Positions 1 to 7,673 of a stretch of 12,494 nucleotides of DNA are shown piece after piece. Position 1 is the stretch's first letter, and each line of letters starts with the position of its first letter. The notes under the pieces were generated by a model. The model did not search any database, was not told the origin of the DNA, and saw nothing but the letters and a program-made list of their open reading frames with translations. Both the position numbers and the translations under genes were made by a program. This stretch comes from DATAEK01 sp036258055 (GTDB lineage Bacteria > Acidobacteriota > Vicinamibacteria > Vicinamibacterales > 2-12-FULL-66-21), in contig DATAEK010000215.1 of assembly GCA_036258055.1 (NCBI GenBank), positions 1 through 12,494 of the forward strand. The letters are read 5' to 3'.

Positions 1-1599
1 GGAGGTGATCGTCGGAGAATCGTAGATGCGCCGCCGGAATGGTACCGTACCGCCGGTGGGATTGTTGGTATCCAGCAGCGCCAAATCCACGATCCCGGGG
101 TTGCCGCCACTGGCGTAGCGGATATCCGTCGCATTCGAGAGCCTTGGCTGCGCAAAGATGCCGGTCTGGAACTCGTGCGATCCGATCCAGCCATCCTTGA
201 AATAGGTCAGGTCGGCCTGCGCGGTCAGCTTGGACGTCGGGGCAGCGGTCAGGGCCTGGTTCGTCGTTGCCAGTATGCCTTGGCCTGTCCGCCGTCCCGA
301 GGAGACGAACGACGAGGTGTAGATATTCCCGATTGGGCCAGGGAAGGTGTATCCCTCGAACGCGGAGAAGGTCCCGTTGATCGATTTGTCGTTGTACGCC
401 ACCAGCGCCTTGGTTGTCACACGGGGTCCCCAGACTGACGACAGCCTGGCGCCAAAGCCATTACCGCCGAACGCGGTGACGTTGAAGGGCTGCGACTCGG
501 TCGGAAACGCTGACAGTTCGGGGTTGAAGTCGCGCTGGTAGAACACATACATCTGATGGTTCTGCGTCAGCTGCGCCGTGACCTTGCCGTAGTAGTACTT
601 GCTCTTCCCGCCGTTGTCGAACGGAGTGAAATTCGGATCCGACGTCAGCCCTGCGAGCTGTGCCGACGTGCGTGAGATGCCGACTTCACGATCGGCATAG
701 CGGAAGGAGCCGAAGAAAAACACTTTATCCCTGACGACTGGTCCGCCGAGCGAGGCGTCGGTCTGGAATATCTTGACGAAGGCGCTCTTCCCGCCGGCAG
801 CCGCATTGTTGCCGTTCCAGTCCCTTCCCTGATAGGCCGTCGAGACGGCGCCTCGGTAGTTGTTCGTGCCTGATGGCGTCGCGACGTTGATGACGACGCC
901 CACGCCAAGTGGCGCCGAGGCATCGACGCCCCCTGTTTTCACCTGGGTGTCATCGATCGAGTCGCTGCTCAAGCCGACGTACAATCCAGCCCACCCCTGC
1001 CGAAATGACCCCATGTCCGCGCCGTCGACCTGGGTGACGTGGTTCTCGATCTCGCTGCCTCGCAGCATGTAGACCTGTCCGCCGGATCCCTGATCAAAGG
1101 TGCGGGCCGTGATGCCCGGCGTGACCTCGAGAAAGTCCGAGTAGTCCTTTCGGCTGCTGAGCGGCAGCGCGCGCTGCAGTTCTCCGCTGATGTTCACCGC
1201 CTGCACCGGCTTCTGCACTTCGAGCATCGGGGTTTCGCCGACGACCTGCACCGTTTCTTCCATGGACCCGACGCTGAGTGTGATGTCGACCGCGATGTTC
1301 AGGCCGCTTCGGACGACAATGCCGGATCGTTCCTGTTTGGAAAAGCCGGAGAGCTCCGCAACGAGTGTGTACTCGCCCGGAGGCAAATTGAGCAGCCGAT
1401 ACGCACCATCGGGTCCACTCACTGCGGTCATATTTCCGGCCGCGTTCGGGCTCTTTGCCGTGATCGTCACGCCCGGCAGCACGGCGCCTTGCTGATCTTT
1501 CACGACCCCGCGGATCGTGCCCTCGGCAGAGGCCTGTGCCCACGCCGGGCCCGCTATCGAGATCGACAGCAGGGCCGCCAACACACAGCGCTTTACCAT
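1..1599 (-). CDS. TonB-dependent receptor, Oar-like, with carboxypeptidase-regulatory-like N-terminal domain (partial, C-terminus outside window)
   Basis: Outer-membrane receptor, probably importing an oligomeric substrate with energy from TonB. The first 533 codons are present; the frame is open to the window edge, so most of the barrel is missing. Residues 1-22 are a signal peptide ending AWAQ. Residues about 25-110 form a carboxypeptidase-regulatory-like beta-sandwich (GTIRGVVKDQQGAVLPGVTI, then PDGAYRLLNLPPGEYTLVAE). Residues about 112-245 are plug-like (VYMLRGSEIENHVTQVDGAD, then GVGVVINVATPSGTNNYRG). After about 260 the sequence is barrel-like, with many aromatic and glycine residues, including VRDKVFFFGSFRYADRE. 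The ATG at 1599 follows a strong Shine-Dalgarno (AAGGAGGAG, 1605-1613, 5-base spacer). It lies 100 bases downstream of the S9 peptidase on the same strand, with no convincing promoter between, so cotranscription is likely. Family membership is secure; the substrate is unknown, though the peptidase neighbour makes peptides plausible. Confidence 0.9.
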   Translation of the reverse strand, partial: MVKRCVLAALLSISIAGPAWAQASAEGTIRGVVKDQQGAVLPGVTITAKSPNAAGNMTAVSGPDGAYRLLNLPPGEYTLVAELSGFSKQERSGIVVRSGLNIAVDITLSVGSMEETVQVVGETPMLEVQKPVQAVNISGELQRALPLSSRKDYSDFLEVTPGITARTFDQGSGGQVYMLRGSEIENHVTQVDGADMGSFRQGWAGLYVGLSSDSIDDTQVKTGGVDASAPLGVGVVINVATPSGTNNYRGAVSTAYQGRDWNGNNAAAGGKSAFVKIFQTDASLGGPVVRDKVFFFGSFRYADREVGISRTSAQLAGLTSDPNFTPFDNGGKSKYYYGKVTAQLTQNHQMYVFYQRDFNPELSAFPTESQPFNVTAFGGNGFGARLSSVWGPRVTTKALVAYNDKSINGTFSAFEGYTFPGPIGNIYTSSFVSSGRRTGQGILATTNQALTAAPTSKLTAQADLTYFKDGWIGSHEFQTGIFAQPRLSNATDIRYASGGNPGIVDLALLDTNNPTGGTVPFRRRIYDSPTITS

Positions 1600-1699
1600 T
1601 GCAGCTCCTCCTTGATGGTTCCGTCTCCCTCGGGCGCGAGCACCTCCATCCATGCCGCAGTCTTGGTGCGATTAGGCGAGTGAGTTCCTTCCTCGACTG
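1600..1699 (-). other. Intra-operon spacer between S9 peptidase and TonB receptor
   Basis: A 100-base gap between two minus-strand genes. Apart from the receptor's ribosome binding site (1605-1613) I see no acceptable -35/-10 pair and no hairpin with a T-run, which supports read-through from the peptidase gene. Confidence 0.5.
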
Positions 1700-3823
1700 C
1701 TACTGTTGACTCGTAATCTTCTGCGAAGCCTTCTGACTGTCGGGTGCCTTCTCCCAGGTGTACGCGCGGTTCATCGCATACTTCTCGAACCACTCGAGCT
1801 CGATGTTCATCTTGAACAGCTCGTGTCGCAGCTCCTGCCATCCGTGCGGCTCGCGCGGCGCAATGTACAAGTGGGTCGGGACGCCATTGCTCTTGAGCGC
1901 GCGATACATCTCGACCGACTGGGGCGGCGGCACGCGCTCGTCGCGCTCACCGACGAGAATGATCGTGGGCGTCTTCACGTTCGAGGCATATTTCAGCGGC
2001 GAATTCTCCCAGTAGACGTCGATCGGCGCGTCCTTCTGCCACGGCGTGCCGCCAAACCACGGCGTGCGGTTCGTACGGGTATCGCTCTGGGCGTACATCG
2101 AGATCCAGTTCGAAGAGCCGGCGCCGGCTGACGCCGCCTTGAACCTCGTCGTGTAGGTGATGATCTTGTTGGTCATGTGACCGCCGCCGCTCCACCCCAT
2201 CTTGACGAGCCGATCGCCATCCGCGAGCCCTTTCGCGATGAGGTAATCGACGCCAGCGATCACGTCGAGATGCGCGTTCTTGTAGTAGTGTCCGACCATG
2301 TCGCGCAGGAACTCGTCGCCGTAGCCGGTGCTGCCGCGGTAATTCGGCTTCAGCACCATGTACCCTTTGGCGGTCAGGACCTGCACGTAGTCGCCCCAGT
2401 TGCCGAATCCGTACTTGTCCGAGGCCTGCGGGCCGCCGTGGGTCTGGACCACGAGTGGATATCGCTGCCCTTCGCGATAATCGAGCGGGTAATAGAGCAA
2501 GCCCTCCACCGTGGCGCCATCGGCGCCCTTCCATTGAATCGCTTCCAGACGCGGCAGCCGGAAGTCGCGCGCGAGATAGTCGAAGACGCGCGTGACGCGC
2601 GCCGGAGCGCTGGCAGCAGTGCTCCGGGCGACGAGATAGACGTCGCCGTTGTTCGTCGCGTCTTCAATCGTCAGAACGTGACGATCGGCCGCCGGGACGA
2701 ACGTCCAAGCGCCGACGCTGTGTTTCCCGTCAGTGAGCTGGCGCGCTTTACCGGTCTTGACGTCGAGCTCGAAGAGCTCGCTGTGCACGCCCATGTTGGC
2801 GAGAAAGAAGATCGTCGAGCTGTCGCGGCCCCACGTCGCCGAATCGACGGCGTAGGGGAGTTGCGCGGCGACGAGCTTCGCGTCGCCGCCGCCGCTCGGC
2901 ACGACGAACAGCTTGCCGTTGTAGTACTTCTCGAATCGCTCGTTCGTGCCGGAGAGAAACAGCACCTGCGTGCCATCCGGTGAGATCCGCGCCGCGCGTT
3001 CAGGGACCGCGTTACGTGTGAGCTGAACCTGATTGCCACCGTCGACGGTCATCAACCAGATCTCGCTGGTGTCCGCCGATTCGAGCAGAGGTGTGGTCGC
3101 ACGTGTCAGCGCGACGCGCTTCCCGTCGCGCGAAAGCTCGTAACCCTGGATCGCGTAGTCACCCCGAGTGAGCTGCTCCGTACGGTCATCGCCCACCGAG
3201 GCGCGCCACAAATGCCGCTGTTTGAAGTTCTCATCGAACGCGAAGACGTCGTCCTTGGCTTTGTCCCGATCTTTTTCTTCGGTGGTCTTCGGATCCGGCG
3301 CGATGAAATAGATCCATGCGCCATCGGGTGACCAGGCAATGGACGAGACCGCCGACGGATGATGCGTGATTGCCCGCGCCTCCCCGCCGGTATTCGGAAT
3401 CACGTAGAGCTGTGTGAACTCGTCCGAGCCGCGCTTGGCGAGAAATGCGATCGATTTACTGTCCGGCGACCAGCGTGGGCTGGATTCGCCATCCGACCCG
3501 GACGTCAATTGCACGTTGCCGGAGCCGTCGGCGTTGACGCGCCAGATGTGCGAGATCCGTTTGTTCTCTTTCCAGTCGGCCTTTGCGACTACGTAGGTCA
3601 CTTGCTGGCCATCGGGCGACAGCTGTGGATCGGTGAGATTCGGCACGTTCAACAGATCCACCAGCGTCATGTCGCGTGGCGTTTGCGCCGCGAGTGTCGC
3701 CGCAGCGGCGAGACACGCAATTGCTCCACACGCCGCACGCCAAACCGTCACCGTTCGGAAACGGCTGGTACGTCTGCGACCGGCACATGCTGGGGGGAGT
3801 GACGCGAAACGGTCGTTGAGCAT
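1700..3823 (-). CDS. Secreted S9-family prolyl oligopeptidase (acylaminoacyl-peptidase/DPP-like serine peptidase)
   Basis: A 707-residue serine peptidase that should cleave short peptides outside the cytoplasm. Residues about 24-47 are a hydrophobic signal sequence (WRAACGAIACLAAAATLAAQ) after a long arginine-rich start. Residues about 55-400 are a TolB/PD40-type beta-propeller with repeated SPDG or SPDS turns (69-72, 119-122, 165-168, 281-284). Residues about 430-685 are the alpha/beta-hydrolase domain: oxyanion-side THGGP (461-465), NYRGSTGYG (494-502), nucleophile Ser545 in GWSGGG, Asp628 in GERDERVP and His660 in REPHGW, so the triad is complete. The frame is open up to 4120, but I chose the ATG at 3823. 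It has GGAGG at 3829-3833 with a 5-base spacer, and a strong promoter (3879-3906) lies inside the longer frame. The TonB receptor follows downstream; the TolB-amidohydrolase gene is divergent. Whether it is a dipeptidyl-, acylaminoacyl- or oligo-peptidase cannot be told. Confidence 0.93.
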   Translation of the reverse strand: MLNDRFASLPPACAGRRRTSRFRTVTVWRAACGAIACLAAAATLAAQTPRDMTLVDLLNVPNLTDPQLSPDGQQVTYVVAKADWKENKRISHIWRVNADGSGNVQLTSGSDGESSPRWSPDSKSIAFLAKRGSDEFTQLYVIPNTGGEARAITHHPSAVSSIAWSPDGAWIYFIAPDPKTTEEKDRDKAKDDVFAFDENFKQRHLWRASVGDDRTEQLTRGDYAIQGYELSRDGKRVALTRATTPLLESADTSEIWLMTVDGGNQVQLTRNAVPERAARISPDGTQVLFLSGTNERFEKYYNGKLFVVPSGGGDAKLVAAQLPYAVDSATWGRDSSTIFFLANMGVHSELFELDVKTGKARQLTDGKHSVGAWTFVPAADRHVLTIEDATNNGDVYLVARSTAASAPARVTRVFDYLARDFRLPRLEAIQWKGADGATVEGLLYYPLDYREGQRYPLVVQTHGGPQASDKYGFGNWGDYVQVLTAKGYMVLKPNYRGSTGYGDEFLRDMVGHYYKNAHLDVIAGVDYLIAKGLADGDRLVKMGWSGGGHMTNKIITYTTRFKAASAGAGSSNWISMYAQSDTRTNRTPWFGGTPWQKDAPIDVYWENSPLKYASNVKTPTIILVGERDERVPPPQSVEMYRALKSNGVPTHLYIAPREPHGWQELRHELFKMNIELEWFEKYAMNRAYTWEKAPDSQKASQKITSQQ

Positions 3824-3828
3824 CGGGC

Positions 3829-3833
3829 CCTCC
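3829..3833 (-). promoter_or_regulatory. Ribosome binding site that fixes the S9 peptidase start
   Basis: GGAGG on the minus strand, 5 bases before the ATG at 3823. It supports this start over the frame's upstream ATG at 4120. Confidence 0.7.
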
Positions 3834-3878
3834 GGGATACAAGGAAGGGGACCGGGACGGAGTGTCTGTGTCGGCCCG

Positions 3879-3906
3879 ATTATGGCTCTACCGCTGGCGG
3901 TGTCAA
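3879..3906 (-). promoter_or_regulatory. Sigma-70-type promoter of the S9 peptidase / TonB receptor operon
   Basis: On the minus strand there is a perfect -35 TTGACA (3906-3901), a 16-base spacer, and a -10 CATAAT (3884-3879; five of six consensus bases). Transcription should start near 3872, leaving a leader of about 49 bases that contains the GGAGG ribosome site. It is the best promoter match I see in the window, and its position excludes translation from the ATG at 4120. Confidence 0.7.
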
Positions 3907-4013
3907 TCGACTCTTTCGGGCTGTCGGCGGCCTTTCTATCTCTTGCTGGGACGAAGGCAGGGATGAGGCGGCGAATTGACGAACAGAGGCTCCTCCATGA
4001 TGCCGCACTTCGA

Positions 4014-4019
4014 TATACT
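4014..4019 (+). promoter_or_regulatory. Possible -10 element for the TolB-amidohydrolase gene
   Basis: TATACT on the plus strand, five of six consensus bases, in the divergent region. No matching -35 lies at 16-18 bases; the only TTGACG (3976-3981) is 32 bases away. If used, it probably needs an activator, and the leader would be about 130 bases and include both inverted repeats at 4029-4074. Confidence 0.3.
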
Positions 4020-4028
4020 CGCCGCCCA

Positions 4029-4055
4029 GTAGTGGGCTGCCCACCAAAAACTACT
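4029..4055. repeat. Nested inverted repeat in the divergent intergenic region
   Basis: A perfect palindrome, GTGGGC-T-GCCCAC (4032-4044), is nested within outer arms AGTAG (4029-4033) and CTACT (4051-4055). It could be an operator for the gene at 4156 or an mRNA hairpin in its leader. The CCAAAAA between the inner and outer right arms would be a bulge in the RNA form. Confidence 0.5.
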
Positions 4056-4058
4056 CCG

Positions 4059-4074
4059 GGTACGAGCTGGTACC
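4059..4074. repeat. Second inverted repeat GGTAC-N6-GTACC upstream of the amidohydrolase
   Basis: Perfect 5-base arms GGTAC (4059-4063) and GTACC (4070-4074) flank a 6-base centre containing AGCT. It sits 3 bases after the 4029-4055 repeat and about 80 bases before the ATG at 4156. The shape suits a dimeric regulator's site; no regulator is identified. Confidence 0.45.
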
Positions 4075-4155
4075 ACGGTGAATACAGCCCATTGGCAAGG
4101 GAATCGGCGCCCGCGCTCACCCGCGCGTGCGCGACCGCGGTGGAGGAGGATTGTC

Positions 4156-7100
4156 ATGCGCTCCTCGCATTTATTTCCCGTTGCATTGATCGCTGTCGCC
4201 TGCCTGCTGCATCCAGGAACCTCAGCCGAACCTCAACAAGATGCGTCGGCGATCGATCAGGCTCGCGACACCCGTGCCCGTGAGGACGACTGGGACGTCA
4301 CGAAGCCTCGTGGCGTCACGCGCGAGATTGACTTCACGACGACAGAGGGAACCTGGACGTCCGTCGACCTCTCACCGGACGGCACCTGGATCGCGTTCGA
4401 TCTGCTGGGGCACATCTATCGCGTCCCCTCCACCGGCGGCGACGCGACGTGCCTGACGCAGGACAGCGGTGTGGCTCTCAACTTCCACCCCCGGATCTCG
4501 CCCGACGGAAAGACCATCGCCTTCGTGTCGGATCGCAAGGGGCAGAACAACTTGTGGCTGATGGATATCGACGGGCGCAATCCGCGTCCCGTTTCGCTGA
4601 ACAAGGATGTTCGGGTCTTCGAGCCGGCCTGGACCCCCGACGGACGCAACCTGATCGTCCGCCGAACGTCGGTGGCGCGTGATGCCGGCCCGGCCGCCGG
4701 CGGCATTTTCATGTACTCGCGTGAAGGGGGTGAGGGCATCCGGATCGTACCCGAAAACTTCCGCGGCGCGGCATCACCCTCGATCTCCGCGGACGGCAAA
4801 CACCTCTACTTTCAGGTCAACACGGGAGGGCAAGGCGTCTGGAGCGGTCGCGCCGACGTCATGCAGGGGGCTCGACAGCTCCGTCGCATGGACATGGCGA
4901 CGGGCCAGGTGGTGGAGATCACGTCGGGCGAATTGGTCCAGCAATATCAGGGATCGAGCGGAGGCGCCATCGCCCCGGAGGTTTCGCCCGACGGTCGATG
5001 GCTGGCCTTCGCCAGACGGATTCCCGACGGCACGATTACCTGGAAGCGTCACAGCTACGGACCACGCACCGCGCTGTGGCTGCGCGACCTGCAAACGGGC
5101 GCGGAGCGCATCGTCATGGATCCGATCGAACAGGACCAGGCCGAAGGCATGAAGGTCAGCCGCGATCTGCCCGGCTACGTGTGGGCTCGCGACAGCAAGT
5201 CGATCGTGTTGTCACAAGGCGGGAAGATCCGGCGACTCGACGTCGCGAGCGGCCAGGTGGCGACGATTCCGTTCAGCGCGCGTGTTCACCGCACGATCTC
5301 GGAGCAGGCCTACGCCGACCAGGAATGGAACGACACGTCGTTCGTGATCAAGTTCCCGCGCTGGACCGCCGCGTCTCCCGACGGCCGCCGCCTGGCATTC
5401 CAGGCAGCGGGACGTGTCTGGGTGATGGATCTGCCGTCCGGCACGCCCCGTCGCCTGACCGACGCCTCGTTCGAGCCGCTCGAGATGTCGCCATCCTGGT
5501 CACCCGATGGTTCGCGTATTGCCTTCGCGAGCTGGGCCGACAAGGAGATGGGACACATCTTCATCGTCGATGCCGGTGGTGGCCAACCACGTCAAATCAC
5601 GAAGCAGGCCGGGGAGTACCTGAACACGCTCTGGACGCCTGACGGTCAGCAGATCGTCATGTCGCGCGGAGCCGGTGCGACCGCCGCCGGCCGGACCGTT
5701 TCGAACAACCTGTATTACGAGCTGGTGCGCGTACCCGCCGCCGGTGGCGACGTGTCGGCGATTACGACCGTCAATCGTCCCTATGCCGCGGGGCGTCCAC
5801 TCATGCCACGCAGGCCAATCGTCCAGGCGTCCATCGGAACCGACGGTCGCCTCTATTACCCCGAAACCAGCGGACCGGGTGAAGGTGAGAACCGTGAGTT
5901 CACGGAAATCAAATCCATCAAGCTCGATGGGTCCGATGCACGTGTCCACCTGCGTTTTCCCTATGCCGATGAGGCCGTGGTGTCGCCCGATGGACGCTGG
6001 CTGGCGTTTCAGGAGGGCGACAACGTCTATCTGATGGCGTTTCCGGCTGGCGGCATGGGCGCGGCCACGGTGCGCATCGACAAACGGCGCGGCCAGCTCA
6101 ATGTCGTTCCGGTGACGACACAAGGCGGGAACTACCCGCGATGGCGCAACAACTCGACTCTGGAGTTCGTGAGCGGACCGCAGTTCGATACCTACAACAC
6201 CGACACCAAGAAACTCGACACGTTCCCGATCCGGCTTGAACTGCCGCGCCGATTCGCCAAGGGATCGATCGCGCTCACCGGCGCGCGAATCATCACGCTC
6301 GAGGACCGGCGAGTGATCGAGAAGGGCACGATCGTCGTCCGCGACGGGCGTATCGCCTGCGTAGGAAACTGCGCCACGGCAGGCGTGTCGAAGGTCGTGG
6401 ACGTCAAGAGCAAGACGATCATTCCCGGACTGATCGACATGCACGCCCACCATCATCGCGATCACGAGGGGGTGCTGCCGCGTCAGAACTGGGAGTCAGC
6501 GATCTACATGGCTCACGGCGTCACGACCACGCTCGACAATTCCATGTGGTCGCACAATGTCTTTCCGACCGCGGAGATGATCGAGGCGGGCGTGACGATC
6601 GGACCGCGGAGTTTCAGCACCGGCGATCCGCTGTATTCGGGAGACGCGTCTCGCCAGAACGAAATCACGAGCTACGAGGTCGCCGAGCAGAACATCGCGC
6701 GCCTGCAATCGTGGGGCGCGATCACCGTCAAGCAGTACATGCAGCCGCGTCGCGACCAGCGGCAGTGGGTCACCGATGTCGCACGCAAACGCCAGATGCG
6801 CGTGACGGCCGAGGGCGGCGATCTCGAGTACGACCTGAGCATGATCATGGACGGCCATACCGGGTGGGAACATCCGCTGTCGTATGCGCCGCTCTACAGT
6901 GACGCGGCGAAATTCTTCGGGTTGGCGAAGGCCGTGTACTCCGTCACCTTCCTGGTCGGCGGCTCCGGGCCGTGGAACGAGGAATTCTTCTACCAGGACA
7001 GCGACGTGTGGAAGGACGAGCGTCTGCGGCGATGGACACCCTGGCGGATGCTGATTCCCGGGACTCGCCGCCGCATGCTGCGCCCGGCCACCGACTACAG

Positions 7101-7587
7101 TTATCCGATGCTCGCGCAGGGCCTCGCCGACATCATCTCGAACGGTGGCTACGGAGCGATTGGATCGCACGGCCAGCAGCACGGGCTGGGATCGCACTGG
7201 GAGGTGTGGGCCGCCGCGTCGGCGCTCGGACCAATGGGCGCCCTCGAAGTCGCGAGCGTGCATGGCGCGCACTTCCTCGGCCTTGGCAAGCATCTCGGAT
7301 CAATCAGCCAGGGCAAGCTGGCGGATATCGTGGTGCTCGATGCGAACCCGCTCGAGAACATTCGACATACGAAGGAAGTCCGCTACGTCATGAAGGCCGG
7401 CGTACTCTACGACGCGATGACGCTCGACGAGATCTGGCCCGTGGAGAAGCCATTTGGCACGCCCTACTGGAACGATCCAAACGTCCTGCGAACCGATAGC
7501 CGCGGCGTCGACTATTGGGATCAGAAGACCGCGACGCCGACGTCAACGGCAGGCAAGGAGGCACGGAAGCTGGACCGACAGCACTGA
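4156..7587 (+). CDS. Secreted TolB-like beta-propeller / amidohydrolase fusion protein
   Basis: A 1143-residue exported hydrolase. Residues 1-24 are a signal peptide (LFPVALIAVACLLHPGTSAE). Residues about 65-690 carry many PD40/TolB propeller repeats with SPDG or TPDG turns (73-76, 115-118, 160-163, 277-280, 407-410, 449-452, 494-497, 610-613), probably two propellers. Residues about 705-1100 are a metal-dependent amidohydrolase: entry strand IALTGARIITLEDRRVIEKG, then PGLIDMHAHHHRDH with metal-binding His763 and His765, ITVKQYMQPRR with Lys859, GHTGWEHPL with His901 and His906, GSHGQQHGLGSH (1003-1014), and the closing QGKLADIVVLDANPL. Probable substrates are peptides, acyl-amino acids or cyclic amides, as in imidazolonepropionase/prolidase relatives; this is not resolved. 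The ATG at 4156 has GGAGGAGG at 4142-4149 with a 6-base spacer and gives an immediate signal peptide; the ATG at 4078 in the same frame does not. It is divergent from the S9 peptidase, probably as a joint peptide-degrading module. Confidence 0.92.
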   Translation: MRSSHLFPVALIAVACLLHPGTSAEPQQDASAIDQARDTRAREDDWDVTKPRGVTREIDFTTTEGTWTSVDLSPDGTWIAFDLLGHIYRVPSTGGDATCLTQDSGVALNFHPRISPDGKTIAFVSDRKGQNNLWLMDIDGRNPRPVSLNKDVRVFEPAWTPDGRNLIVRRTSVARDAGPAAGGIFMYSREGGEGIRIVPENFRGAASPSISADGKHLYFQVNTGGQGVWSGRADVMQGARQLRRMDMATGQVVEITSGELVQQYQGSSGGAIAPEVSPDGRWLAFARRIPDGTITWKRHSYGPRTALWLRDLQTGAERIVMDPIEQDQAEGMKVSRDLPGYVWARDSKSIVLSQGGKIRRLDVASGQVATIPFSARVHRTISEQAYADQEWNDTSFVIKFPRWTAASPDGRRLAFQAAGRVWVMDLPSGTPRRLTDASFEPLEMSPSWSPDGSRIAFASWADKEMGHIFIVDAGGGQPRQITKQAGEYLNTLWTPDGQQIVMSRGAGATAAGRTVSNNLYYELVRVPAAGGDVSAITTVNRPYAAGRPLMPRRPIVQASIGTDGRLYYPETSGPGEGENREFTEIKSIKLDGSDARVHLRFPYADEAVVSPDGRWLAFQEGDNVYLMAFPAGGMGAATVRIDKRRGQLNVVPVTTQGGNYPRWRNNSTLEFVSGPQFDTYNTDTKKLDTFPIRLELPRRFAKGSIALTGARIITLEDRRVIEKGTIVVRDGRIACVGNCATAGVSKVVDVKSKTIIPGLIDMHAHHHRDHEGVLPRQNWESAIYMAHGVTTTLDNSMWSHNVFPTAEMIEAGVTIGPRSFSTGDPLYSGDASRQNEITSYEVAEQNIARLQSWGAITVKQYMQPRRDQRQWVTDVARKRQMRVTAEGGDLEYDLSMIMDGHTGWEHPLSYAPLYSDAAKFFGLAKAVYSVTFLVGGSGPWNEEFFYQDSDVWKDERLRRWTPWRMLIPGTRRRMLRPATDYSYPMLAQGLADIISNGGYGAIGSHGQQHGLGSHWEVWAAASALGPMGALEVASVHGAHFLGLGKHLGSISQGKLADIVVLDANPLENIRHTKEVRYVMKAGVLYDAMTLDEIWPVEKPFGTPYWNDPNVLRTDSRGVDYWDQKTATPTSTAGKEARKLDRQH

Positions 7588-7640
7588 TGAGCGCCGTGCA
7601 GTCGTTGAGGCGAGCCGTCCGCCGAGATGGCCGCCAGCGC

Positions 7641-7673
7641 GGCCGGTCCGTGACCGATCGGCGGTCACCGGCC
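7641..7673. terminator. Candidate bidirectional hairpin between convergent genes
   Basis: GTGACCG (7650-7656) pairs perfectly with CGGTCAC (7662-7668) around a 5-base loop. GGCCG (7641-7645) pairs with CGGCC (7669-7673) across a 4-base bulge. It lies between the ends of the convergent genes at 7587 and 7665 and overlaps the stop codon of the latter. There is no T-run on either side, so it is not a classical intrinsic terminator. Confidence 0.35.

Noticed and set aside
2177..2983. A 268-codon plus-strand open frame
   Set aside because: It is antisense to the S9 peptidase and has no family resemblance; the peptidase frame carries clear motifs throughout.
3976..4019. TTGACG and TATACT as a plus-strand promoter pair
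   Set aside because: The spacer is 32 bases, far too long for a sigma-70 promoter; only the -10 box is retained as a weak candidate.
5500..6465. A 321-codon minus-strand open frame
   Set aside because: It is antisense to the propeller part of the amidohydrolase gene, without domain, signal peptide or ribosome site.
6496..7293. A 265-codon minus-strand open frame
   Set aside because: It is antisense to the catalytic amidohydrolase domain, with no supporting features.
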